Of a stretch of DNA of 41,089 nt, positions 17,652 through 26,066 are shown in pieces. Under the pieces are notes generated by a model. That model was not told the DNA's origin. It was given only the letters and a program-made list of their open reading frames with translations, and made no database searches. The position numbers and the translations under genes are program-made. The stretch's first letter is position 1; each line of letters opens with the position of its first letter. The DNA comes from Nitrosotalea sp. (GTDB lineage: Archaea > Thermoproteota > Nitrososphaeria > Nitrososphaerales > Nitrosopumilaceae): assembly GCA_025451075.1 (NCBI GenBank), contig JANWLA010000044.1, forward strand, positions 1-41,089. Direction: 5' to 3'.

Positions 17652-18661
17652 CAGATTCCAGCTATTTTACAAATTATTTTTCTTACAATCCCTTGAACTT
17701 CCATGTCATCACTAGTAAGCGAAATTATTGTTTCCTCTGCCGCATCTTTTAGTGACGCACCATCAGAAATCAGCAATGCCCAGTTTAAGAGATCACCTAT
17801 GGATGGACCATATGGAAGATCTCCTGATTTGTATTGTTTTCGTAATTCTGCACCAACTCTAACTATTATTTCCGCATCCTGTCTGCTTAAGCCATTAGTT
17901 TTTTTAATTAAAAGTTCTATCTCTTTTTCATCAATCTTGGAACCTACACTCATGTAGTCAAAGTTTAACCATACACTCATTCTTCTTCTCATTGCAGCGT
18001 TTATTGGTTTAGTACCTGCAAATTCAGACGATACAGGATTCATGCTGATTATTAAAAAAGCATCCCTATGTCGTTGAATTATTTCATTATCTTTTTCTGT
18101 CAAAACCATGTGACCTCGTTGATCTAGAATGGGGTTAAGCCTTGTAGCAATATCTTGTTTCATCATATTTGCTTCATCTAGATACAATATTCCCCCATGT
18201 CTGCTCCAAGATGTTATCAATCCATCAATCCAATTTTCTTTTCCAAGGCCGATATATCTTCCAAAAAGATCAAAGACTGATGTTTGTAAACCGCAATTAA
18301 TCTCCCAGATTGGAAGACCTGCAAGCTCAGCTACCAGATATACAATATGTGTTTTCCCAGTTCCACTTGGTCCTATAAGTGCGCATTGTTTAAAAAATGA
18401 TAAAGCCCTTGAAATTCTTTCAACATATTTTTCACCATTATCAAGATATGGGGGAATGTCTCTGGGTATGAGTTCAGACATCTCAGGTGAAAATGAAAAT
18501 TTTTCTGGGTCGAGGTATTTTTTTATGTCATAATTTTTAGATAATGCATGTGTACTTTTTTTCAACATGGAAACGTGGATATTCAGAGTGAAATTTTCGT
18601 CATTAATTTTGGAATTTACGACCTCTTTCATTCTTTGATCAGGTGGATTTTTTATACTCAC
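17651..18661 (-). CDS. MoxR-family AAA+ ATPase (CbbQ/NorQ-like)
   Basis: 336 residues from a GTG start with TTTTAGTATGC centred about 26 bp upstream. Walker A is GPSGTGKT (97-104), Walker B ILYLDEAN (158-165), sensor region IISMNP, and an arginine-rich AMRRRM. The C-terminal helical lid ends in a CbbQ-type tail. These ATPases work with the VWA protein encoded by the overlapping downstream gene. The client is unknown. In an ammonia oxidiser a metalloenzyme client is possible, but the pilus genes are the direct neighbours. Confidence 0.88.
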   Translation of the reverse strand: MSIKNPPDQRMKEVVNSKINDENFTLNIHVSMLKKSTHALSKNYDIKKYLDPEKFSFSPEMSELIPRDIPPYLDNGEKYVERISRALSFFKQCALIGPSGTGKTHIVYLVAELAGLPIWEINCGLQTSVFDLFGRYIGLGKENWIDGLITSWSRHGGILYLDEANMMKQDIATRLNPILDQRGHMVLTEKDNEIIQRHRDAFLIISMNPVSSEFAGTKPINAAMRRRMSVWLNFDYMSVGSKIDEKEIELLIKKTNGLSRQDAEIIVRVGAELRKQYKSGDLPYGPSIGDLLNWALLISDGASLKDAAEETIISLTSDDMEVQGIVRKIICKIAGI

Positions 18662-18753
18662 ATGATGGGTTTATGTCAAGCATACTAAAACACATGACAT
18701 GTATCATCAAACTACAGACAGGCGGTTAAGTTTCATGATATTTTCTTATATTT

Positions 18754-19257
18754 GTGAATCTAAAAATAGAGATAAGCTCTGTATCATTTTCCAAGTTAAA
18801 AAACGAACATGATTTTGTTAAATACAACATAGAGGCATCACTCGACGAAGTCAAAAACAGAGATTCTGAAATTGTATTAAAATACAGACTTGTTCTCTTG
18901 TCCAATCCCACAAATGCCAAAATAACCATAGAGGGTACGTCTACGCTTTATGGAGATCAGAATGATATATCAAAACAGCTAAGTCCAGACGAAAAAAACA
19001 TTCCAGTGATTTTAAATTTAATATATCAAGAAATCTTTCCACTATTTTTCATCATGTCAAAAAGCATGCAGATACCATGTCCTGCATACAGACTATCACA
19101 AATGGCATATACATCACAGACAGAAAAGATTGTCTCAGAATCTCTGCATGAATCAAATAATAATCCCATCGAATTCTCTAGCCAAAGCGAGCTAGGTGAG
19201 CAAGTTGAAATGATATCAACACTAGAACAAGATCACGTCATCGAACAGCAGATGTAA
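18754..19257 (+). CDS. Uncharacterised protein, possible SecB-like fold
   Basis: 167 residues from a GTG start. The pattern is four to five beta strands (IEISSVSFSKL, FVKYNIEASLDEV, SEIVLKYRLVLLS, NAKITIEGTSTLYG) followed by a helix ending NLIYQEIFPLFFIMSKSMQI and then CPAYRLSQ. That order, an antiparallel sheet then a helix with a C-P motif, recalls SecB-type chaperones. The match is by layout only. The last 45 residues are acidic and low complexity. It is divergent from the MoxR gene. If it is a chaperone it could hold exported pilins; this is speculation. Confidence 0.6.
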   Translation: MNLKIEISSVSFSKLKNEHDFVKYNIEASLDEVKNRDSEIVLKYRLVLLSNPTNAKITIEGTSTLYGDQNDISKQLSPDEKNIPVILNLIYQEIFPLFFIMSKSMQIPCPAYRLSQMAYTSQTEKIVSESLHESNNNPIEFSSQSELGEQVEMISTLEQDHVIEQQM

Positions 19258-19352
19258 GAATATAAAAGATTACACATGGTAGTAAAAACTTCCTGGATAA
19301 AAAATAACCACATGTTAGAACATTTTTATTTTTTATCAGACTTTTTGTTCAA

Positions 19353-20558
19353 TCATATTTCCTTTACAGATACATTAAAGTTTGAAAATGTTGCAGTACC
19401 ACCAGTAACAGCGTATTTACCTATCTGGATGAAGATCTTTTGATTAACAGTCAGTCCCGTAACTTGTACTACATTACAATCAGTCTGAGATTGTGCAGCA
19501 GTAGATGAGGTCATACTTTTAGTTGTACCTACAACAGTATTTCCTACTGCAGTACCCTCGGATATTAATGAAGTACCGTACCGCACATCAAATTTAGCAC
19601 CATCGCCAGCGATACTATTTTGCATTTGTCCACAAATAGCAATTTCTGCTCTACCAGTTACTTGGGGTGTAAATGTAGCAAATAGATTAGACATAACACC
19701 AGTTGTACTTGTGGTTGTTGTCGGATTAGTTGGACTCGTAAAATTAATTTGAGGTTTTACAGAGGTAATCACTACAACATTTTGTGATGCATTGTTATAG
19801 AGATATCCGTTCTTGAGAGAAGCCTGGAAATTAACTTTGTAACCACTAGTACCATTGATTTTATAATCCCACTTGAAAAAAGTCAGATCTCCGTTATTCA
19901 AAAGAGGGTAAGAGGTTGGAATTGGACCTGAAATTAGAGTGGTTTTACCAAAACCTGTGAGATTCTGGACAACCATATTTGCTTGAATGTTTGAGAGGGC
20001 TCCACCATTTGTCATATTATTTGTAACACCTAGAAGTAGAGTAGTGTTAAAATTATTTGGTCCTGAATTTGGCAATACAAATAATTGCAGATATACTGGA
20101 GATTGGCTTGCAGAGTTTGCAAAAAACTCTTTGACATTTCCACGCATAGTGACTAGTTTAAGATCATATCCGTGAGTCGAGTTGATATAAAGTGGTAGAT
20201 TTTGTCCTATTTTGGTAAGAGAGTTTCCAGGATACACAACTTGATTAACATCATATTTTGAAACACCTGATGTGATATTAGATTTATCCAATATCCACAA
20301 TCTGTTAATAGTTATTGGGATATTTCCGGAGTTTTGAACCGTGATATTGAATTTATTGCTATCAACTGCCACCTTGGTTATTGAAAATTCCTCATGATTC
20401 GCGTCAGCATCAGATTGGCTTTTTGTTACAAACGCGTCAGTAAAATTATTTAACAAATTCATATCATAAGTAACAAAGGTTACAGCAGTTGTGAATATTA
20501 TGATAAAGAAGACTGCTCCGACAACTGTGCTTATGCCTCGCCTATGCACGATATTCAC
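19353..20558 (-). CDS. Pilin-like surface protein with jelly-roll-type C-terminal domain
   Basis: 401 residues from a GTG start. The leader HRRG is followed by the hydrophobic segment ISTVVGAVFFIIIFTTAVTF, a class III processing site. Next come an Ig-like domain (NKFNITVQNSGNIPITINRL), a second beta domain (about 150-270), a TTTTSTTG hinge, and a C-terminal domain (about 285-401) with TFTPQVTGRAEIAICG and AGDGAKFDVRYGTS. The latter pattern is familiar to me from jelly-roll domains in phage tail and surface proteins. I infer a minor pilin or filament-end protein with a binding head. Confidence 0.75.
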   Translation of the reverse strand: MNIVHRRGISTVVGAVFFIIIFTTAVTFVTYDMNLLNNFTDAFVTKSQSDADANHEEFSITKVAVDSNKFNITVQNSGNIPITINRLWILDKSNITSGVSKYDVNQVVYPGNSLTKIGQNLPLYINSTHGYDLKLVTMRGNVKEFFANSASQSPVYLQLFVLPNSGPNNFNTTLLLGVTNNMTNGGALSNIQANMVVQNLTGFGKTTLISGPIPTSYPLLNNGDLTFFKWDYKINGTSGYKVNFQASLKNGYLYNNASQNVVVITSVKPQINFTSPTNPTTTTSTTGVMSNLFATFTPQVTGRAEIAICGQMQNSIAGDGAKFDVRYGTSLISEGTAVGNTVVGTTKSMTSSTAAQSQTDCNVVQVTGLTVNQKIFIQIGKYAVTGGTATFSNFNVSVKEI

Positions 20559-20708
20559 CCTTGTGTAAAATACAAGTTAATTCATAACAATCCACATAGA
20601 AAGATAAAGACATTGATTCAAATAACATATGTTAAAAATAGTTTTAATCTTCGATAAAGGATTCTGGATGTCATATAAAATAATTACAAATTATTAGAAT
20701 TTTATGAT

Positions 20709-22154
20709 TTAATTATGAAAATTTGTAAAGGTGCACGTAGTAACTCCTCTAGGAACTGTTACAGTCACTTTCGTGGCGTTTGGTTGAGTATATTGGTTAT
20801 CACAAGTAATACCTTGAAGTGACCATCCAGGTGCAGGAGTTTCCCCTATTGTATACACACCAGGATCTACAAAGAATACTCCTGATTTACCTGTTCCAGG
20901 ATTTCCAAGTTGTATAGTAGTAGTAATTTTAATGTCAGAACCTGTTGTATGACGTTCTGCAGAAAAAAAGTCAAAAGAGTACACATTTCCAGGCGAAATT
21001 CTGAGGTAATTCTGCATGGTACTCAAAGTTATTGAGCCGGGTGCTGTAGAATGAACACCACCTAAATCCATAGCGAGTTTTTTATTTATAAAAACCCAAA
21101 CATCATCATCTCCTGCAAAATCAAATTTCTCATTACCTTGGTATGTAAATGAACTATGGATCTCATACGTGAATCCAAAATTATGAGGCCTTCCAAGACT
21201 ATCATTACCACTATTGCCAAATAATTGATTATCTATCGGAAAGAAATACTGATTATCATATTGCCATGTAGGAGGATTTTTACTTATTTCATTCAATGTA
21301 ATATTCAGTTGTTTTTTTATATTAGTACCAGATGCATCATGATACCACTTGTTAAACCACACAGATCCATGATCAAGGGAATAAAAAGTCCCATTGTTGT
21401 AAACCGGTTCCCCATCAGAGCCAAGATTAGGCATAACAATATTTTTGACTACTGTGAAATTGCAAGGGCAAACGGCTTCAAAATCAGGATCTGCGCCACC
21501 ATGTTGCCATGCTGAGCCATTAAAATCGCGAATAGTACCACTTAGAACCATACTGCCATTTGCATTAAGATTTACAGCATTATGATTACCTGAAGTTTGA
21601 ATCCAGAAATTTCCCAGATCCCCATAATAAGAAAAATTACCATCTGCCTGTTTTGCTATCTTGTTGATAATCAACTGCCCGTCTGCAGGCGTACCAAGAT
21701 GATGTGTAAATATGGAGCCACGGTCAGTAATTAACGAGATATCAATTGGATCTCCTGCCCAATCATAATTTACTAATTTGGAAAAGGTGTTACCGGGTGA
21801 AACCGCTATTGGAGGTATTCGCAAATCCAAGGAATGTATTCCCTTTATTTCAATTTCTTTGACATTGAGGCCGTCAATTCCAGTGTTTATAAAAGTGATA
21901 TTGAGTTGTTTTTGCGCAGTCGCATACCATTCATGTTGAGGAGTGATAGATTCTTTAATTTTATTTATATTCGTAGAGTAAGTGTCATCAATAATCTTTT
22001 CATTTTTGTTGAGATTGTCGTTTGCCCATGAAACACCGATAATACCTATTAATGAAATTCCCACAAGTAAAATTGCGCTACTAATTACAGTCGATACTCC
22101 TTTTTTGTAATGATTAGAATATTTTAATGGATTATTTTTGTTCCACTTTCTCAT
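20709..22154 (-). CDS. Pilin-type adhesin with fibro-slime (PA14-like) domain
   Basis: 481 residues. The leader HYKKG precedes VSTVISSAILLVGISLIG, a class III pilin signal. Residues about 20-155 match the 177-residue pilin encoded next upstream. Residues about 195-420 form a fibro-slime domain: LSGTIRDFNGSAWQ at the start, then FDFAGDDDVWVFINKKLAMD and LGGVH (344-367), ending GSDIKITTTIQL. The rest (about 158-190 and 424-481, GVYTIGETPAPGW, then CDNQ and CTFTN) looks like a prealbumin-like beta domain. Fibro-slime domains occur in adhesins of cellulose-degrading Fibrobacter and in Dictyostelium surface proteins and are related to the carbohydrate-binding PA14 fold. I infer a pilus-tip adhesin for polysaccharide. 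Confidence 0.85.
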   Translation of the reverse strand: MRKWNKNNPLKYSNHYKKGVSTVISSAILLVGISLIGIIGVSWANDNLNKNEKIIDDTYSTNINKIKESITPQHEWYATAQKQLNITFINTGIDGLNVKEIEIKGIHSLDLRIPPIAVSPGNTFSKLVNYDWAGDPIDISLITDRGSIFTHHLGTPADGQLIINKIAKQADGNFSYYGDLGNFWIQTSGNHNAVNLNANGSMVLSGTIRDFNGSAWQHGGADPDFEAVCPCNFTVVKNIVMPNLGSDGEPVYNNGTFYSLDHGSVWFNKWYHDASGTNIKKQLNITLNEISKNPPTWQYDNQYFFPIDNQLFGNSGNDSLGRPHNFGFTYEIHSSFTYQGNEKFDFAGDDDVWVFINKKLAMDLGGVHSTAPGSITLSTMQNYLRISPGNVYSFDFFSAERHTTGSDIKITTTIQLGNPGTGKSGVFFVDPGVYTIGETPAPGWSLQGITCDNQYTQPNATKVTVTVPRGVTTCTFTNFHN

Positions 22155-22275
22155 ATATTTATCATGAACAATTAGCTCAAAGGATGATAATTAACAAGTG
22201 TCCGTATCGAGATGTGACATAACTTTATTTTGTCTACAAACGTTGCAAAGATTTTTTCATTTTTTAAATTAATGC

Positions 22276-22740
22276 TCATGGTGATATATCAGTGGTAATG
22301 ATTGAACCTTTGGCAGTAGTTACTATTATGCTCAACGGAATTTTACTTGTCCAAACATAAGATATCTTCGTTGAATTTGTTTTCTGTGGAAGAATATTTC
22401 CATGTGTAATTGGAACATCTACAGTCTTTGTAGAATTTTTGATTTTCATGTCCGTAATAGTGATACCTGATGAACCAACATTATACAATGTAACATTAAT
22501 GAATTTTGAGGGAGATGTGCCAAACCAGGTATTTTCTATTACCACTTTTTCAGTAACCATATTGACATTAGATGTATAAAGTGAAGTTATAACAGATTTT
22601 GATGCAGAAAGACTAGTGTTAGACCACATGACTACTGCAGAGCCAAGAATTACAGTGGTTACAAGAAGTATCATTCCAGTGACTATAGAACTTACTGCCC
22701 TATGATTAGAAAAATTTTTCATTCTCGAATTTTTGGTCAT
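22276..22740 (-). CDS. Type IV pilin, short paralogue of the adhesin's N-terminal module
   Basis: About 154 residues from the ATG at 22740 (another ATG at 22722; an upstream in-frame TTG at 22809 is unlikely). The leader NHRA precedes VSSIVTGMILLVTTVILGSA. The ectodomain is one Ig-like module: VVIENTWFG, FINVTLYNVGSSGITITDMK, a proline turn, YVWTSKIPLSIIVTTAKGSI. The same series of landmarks (W/Y, LNITF, NTG, IKG, YDW, PIDIS, RGSI) is present in residues 65-156 of the 481-residue adhesin downstream. It lies 121 bp upstream on the same strand, so the two may be expressed together. Confidence 0.82.
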   Translation of the reverse strand: MTKNSRMKNFSNHRAVSSIVTGMILLVTTVILGSAVVMWSNTSLSASKSVITSLYTSNVNMVTEKVVIENTWFGTSPSKFINVTLYNVGSSGITITDMKIKNSTKTVDVPITHGNILPQKTNSTKISYVWTSKIPLSIIVTTAKGSIITTDISP

Positions 22741-23045
22741 TTTGTTACTAATATTGATAGATGTGTATTGTCTAAAACTGACTAGTACAGGAAAACTTCT
22801 AATTAACAAATCATATCAAAAATAATTCAAAGTACACAATAAAGGATTAATTACAAATGCAATGGTGTGCCAGGTTGTAATAGCGAACAAATACCAGGAA
22901 TCATGTCCACAACACATTATAGAACCATCATGTGCCAGACAATGAGACACTTTTGATATCCAATACATAAAGAATTCAAATGTTATTAGTGTAATTTACA
23001 AATACACACATATCTTTTTCATAATAAAACCCGAATTTTTTGTAC

Positions 23046-23534
23046 ATGTCTGCATCAGATAGTACAAATTCAGACGAGTTAGCATCAGCAGCAAAAGCAT
23101 TAGACGATCTTGTAGAGGAGGCCATTCAGATTTATGAACTAGACAAGGAAAAGACCAACATAACAGATGAATTATACAATTCCTTAAGAACAATAACTAG
23201 CTATTTGGGGTTTTCAATTGATGTTGATCCTGCACTATTGAACTTACCACAATATACCAGAATAATTCTCATGCCATCTCTTGATTTACTTATCATAAAA
23301 TCTAATTTTAAATCAGAACAGAAAAGATTGGATCAGCTTAGTTTAGACGAAATATCAAACATTCTAAAATTGATCATTCCAAATATAATAAACATGGCAA
23401 GATCAGACAGGGTTTTAAAGAATCAGAAAATTGCATTTGTGCGTGAGGCTACAAAGCGGCTAAAACGACTTCCAGGTTCCAGTACTGAAGACATGATTGT
23501 CAATAACGCTTCGTTACACGTAGAAGGAGTATAG
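23046..23534 (+). CDS. Uncharacterised helical protein
   Basis: 162 residues from the ATG at 23046, with TTCATAATAAAA centred about 24 bp upstream, a good leaderless arrangement. The sequence is mostly helical, acidic at the N-terminus (ASAAKALDDLVEEAIQIYEL) and basic near the end (REATKRLKRLPG). There is no membrane segment or motif that I recognise. It is 20 bp ahead of the next gene, so likely in one operon with it. Confidence 0.65.
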   Translation: MSASDSTNSDELASAAKALDDLVEEAIQIYELDKEKTNITDELYNSLRTITSYLGFSIDVDPALLNLPQYTRIILMPSLDLLIIKSNFKSEQKRLDQLSLDEISNILKLIIPNIINMARSDRVLKNQKIAFVREATKRLKRLPGSSTEDMIVNNASLHVEGV

Positions 23535-23554
23535 CAAAATTGAGAGAGGAAATT

Positions 23555-24076
23555 ATGCATTTTCATTCTATTGAAGAGCTCCAATTACATCTTGGAAATA
23601 GTTTGAAAACATTAAAGAAAAAATCTGAAGAATATTCTGAGATAATAGGAGAGAAGATTAGGTTTGAAAATACAACAAATGATTCCACAGAAATTACAGA
23701 ATTAAAAGAAAAACTTGAAGGTACTGTAGATTCAAAAAAGAAAAAACCAGTAAAGAAAAGAGAACAATTGACTAACTGGCATGACTTGGGTCCAATTTCA
23801 TTTTATGACGGAATAGGAACAAAAGGTGAGCTTGAAATTCATTTCAAGGCACTAGAGAAGACAAAAATAGAGATAGAAAAAATAGAAAAGATCAAAAGTG
23901 CCGTAGACAACCTGATTTCAAAGGGCATAAAAAGGGAACTTGGGTGCATAGCATTACTAAATCACGACTTGACACTTCAGGTCTGTTTTGTAAAAATAGG
24001 ACAGCCAAAGGCCAAATTCTCATACAAGTCAGTCTTTACTATACCAAGTGAGATTATTCATGAGATCAAAATTTAG
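23555..24076 (+). CDS. Uncharacterised protein with N-terminal coiled coil
   Basis: About 173 residues from the ATG at 23555, which has GAGAGAGGA directly upstream; a TTG at 23540 is the alternative. Residues 10-60 are charged and helical, followed by a KKKKPVKKRE cluster and a mixed alpha/beta domain (about 75-173) with LGPISFYDGIGTKGELEIHF and LGCIALLNHDLTLQVCFVKI. No family recognised. The basic patch could contact nucleic acid or an acidic partner such as the protein encoded just upstream. Confidence 0.65.
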   Translation: MHFHSIEELQLHLGNSLKTLKKKSEEYSEIIGEKIRFENTTNDSTEITELKEKLEGTVDSKKKKPVKKREQLTNWHDLGPISFYDGIGTKGELEIHFKALEKTKIEIEKIEKIKSAVDNLISKGIKRELGCIALLNHDLTLQVCFVKIGQPKAKFSYKSVFTIPSEIIHEIKI

Positions 24077-24318
24077 TATTTCCCCAAACATCATTCAAAT
24101 AGATTCAACAACGTACTAGATAATGTAAATTTCACATTATGATTTGAGTTAGATAGTAAGTCGTTAGACCACGTACCATTCTGATTCTCAAAATCTGAAA
24201 AATGTGACTTGTAAAATTTGACGCAATGTGACATGCCATGGCACATATCACTTAAAGGAATCAAAAATGAGATGCAACTATTGAAATCAAAGATTTCTAG
24301 ACCAATGGAGAAAATATA
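24077..24318. other. Intergenic region ahead of TrmB-like copy 2
   Basis: 242 bp with no convincing gene. It contains the short palindrome TGCCATGGCA at 24233-24242 and AAATATAA directly before the annotated ATG of the next gene. If that box is the TATA, transcription would begin about 25 bp later and the second in-frame ATG (24337) would be the true start. Confidence 0.35.
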
Positions 24319-25191
24319 ATGGATCCTCATTTAGAGATGAAAGAGGACGAGATGTCAGCATCAATATTTGATGCAGACTCGGGCTCTGTCAGATATGAAC
24401 AAAAGGTAACATGTGACAAATTAAAAGACGAGCTTGCCAAATTCGGACTAACATCAAACCAAAGCAAGGTTTACATCTATTTGGGTAAATATGGCTCAAA
24501 GACAGCACCTGAGGTATGCAAGGCGTTAAAGATGCCAAGAACAGAGACATATCACCTTTTAACCACGTTGCAAAACAAAGGACTGGTCTCAGCTACATTC
24601 CAGCACCCTACCAAATTCTCAGCAGAATCATTGAATAAAGCAATATGGGTTCTTGTCAACGCAGAAAAAGAGCGAGTCAACACTTTAGAAAATCAAGAAA
24701 ATGAGATCAAAAAACTGTGGGATTCCATCCCAGAGTTTAGCACAATTCAAGAAACTAGGGAAGAGAAATTCCAAATGTTGGAAGGGACTAATCAAATAAA
24801 CAGCAAGATAAAAGAAATGATCAAAAGTGCAACCAAGGAATTTCTCATACTAGGCGCAGAAAAGGACTTTTTAAAGTTCTACCATGCAAATCACCTTGAA
24901 AACTTTGAAAATTCAGAGATTAATTTCAAATTATTGTCTTCTATTTCTGAAAATGCCTTGTACATTTTTGATGACATGGATACCTCAAAGATTAAGAGAA
25001 TCCCATCAGGTGTACACGATAATCTTTGTTTTTTGATAAAAGACGGTAAGGAAATAGTGCATTTTATAAAAAATGCAAACCAGACATCACCGCAAATGAA
25101 CGCCATGTGGACTGATTCAGAGACATTAGTTTATTCCATGAAGACGCTTTTTGATTTATTTTGGTCCACATCTGAAAACATAGACAAGTAA
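24319..25191 (+). CDS. TrmB-like transcriptional regulator (copy 2)
   Basis: 290 residues (284 if the ATG at 24337 is used). It has the same domain order as the gene at 7853-8722: winged helix ELAKFGLTSNQSKVYIYL and KMPRTETYHLLTTLQNKGLV, linker EKERVNTLENQENEIKKLW, and a C-terminal effector domain (LEGTNQINSKIKEMIKSATK). The two proteins are clearly paralogues. The recognition helices are nearly identical (PRTETYHLLTxLQN), so they could bind the same operators, while the effector domains differ more. It ends one base before the convergent KaiC-like gene. Confidence 0.85.
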   Translation: MDPHLEMKEDEMSASIFDADSGSVRYEQKVTCDKLKDELAKFGLTSNQSKVYIYLGKYGSKTAPEVCKALKMPRTETYHLLTTLQNKGLVSATFQHPTKFSAESLNKAIWVLVNAEKERVNTLENQENEIKKLWDSIPEFSTIQETREEKFQMLEGTNQINSKIKEMIKSATKEFLILGAEKDFLKFYHANHLENFENSEINFKLLSSISENALYIFDDMDTSKIKRIPSGVHDNLCFLIKDGKEIVHFIKNANQTSPQMNAMWTDSETLVYSMKTLFDLFWSTSENIDK

Positions 25192-25192
25192 C

Positions 25193-25933
25193 CTATGGAA
25201 TCACTTGTGGATACATTATCTGAATACCCATTTCATTTAATTTCATTGGGAAAATCTGTTCACTGTGTTTTGAGCCTCGCATCTTGAGAACTTGGATTGT
25301 TCGCTCCATAGAATATTCTTTTCTCACATGACATAACAGTATAACACCTGATGACACATACCATTCAATAGGAGATTTTTCATATGAATCCACTTCTGAA
25401 ATCAGTATAGACATACAGTGTTGATCTTCTAGTGCATAAACTAGCCCTTGGAGACCTTGCCTGATGTAGAAATTATTTACATACTGCAATGTAAGAACTG
25501 TGAGCGAGTCCACAACAACTCGTTTTGCACCTATTTTTTTGATGCTGCTAAGTATAAGCTGTGTCAAGTGCATAAACGGCAACGGTTCTCCTTGGTAAAA
25601 AGATTCGTCCAATGCAATAAAGCCCTCTTTTTTCTTGAAAGGTCTTGCGTCAATAATCATAATTTGTCCTGCATCTATTAATTTTTGAATGTCCCATCCA
25701 AGTGATTTGCAGTCATTTTTCAGTTCAGCAGGGCTTTGAGAGAGTGTCACAAATATTCCAGACTCGCCAAAATCTTTTGCGCCAGAATATAGAAATTGCA
25801 TTCCAAATGTAGTCTTTCCACTTCCAGGTGGTCCGGATAATGATATTGTCTTTCCTTGTTTGAATCCCCCAGTCAGCACAGAATCAAATCCAGGAATTCC
25901 GGTTCTTACCTTGATTATTTCCTCACTCATCAT
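25193..25933 (-). CDS. KaiC-like RecA-fold ATPase, single domain
   Basis: About 246 residues from the ATG at 25933 (or 25930); TTTAAATACA is centred 22-25 bp upstream, so the longer in-frame start 100 bp further up is unlikely. Walker A GPPGSGKT is at 34-41, the N-terminal VRTGIPGFDSVLTGGF is the KaiC signature, and Walker B is RVVVDS with D142. Archaeal single-domain KaiC-like proteins are signalling ATPases that act with regulators or motility proteins; ArlH in this same window belongs to the same superfamily. Convergent with the second TrmB-like gene. The role is unknown. Confidence 0.88.
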   Translation of the reverse strand: MMSEEIIKVRTGIPGFDSVLTGGFKQGKTISLSGPPGSGKTTFGMQFLYSGAKDFGESGIFVTLSQSPAELKNDCKSLGWDIQKLIDAGQIMIIDARPFKKKEGFIALDESFYQGEPLPFMHLTQLILSSIKKIGAKRVVVDSLTVLTLQYVNNFYIRQGLQGLVYALEDQHCMSILISEVDSYEKSPIEWYVSSGVILLCHVRKEYSMERTIQVLKMRGSKHSEQIFPMKLNEMGIQIMYPQVIP

Positions 25934-26066
25934 GTAAAAATCTGGAAAATTGTATTTAAAGAAGAGGGAGATTTTACAAATAACAGAATGTAACATGTGA
26001 AAATAACCAAGATATGAAAACCACGTCACACTCGATAACTATTTTTAAAACAGATTATGCATCAGC

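Noticed and set aside
24091-24330. 79-residue minus-strand frame ahead of TrmB-like copy 2
   Set aside because: It covers the promoter and start of a well-supported gene, has no TATA-like box of its own and no recognisable features.
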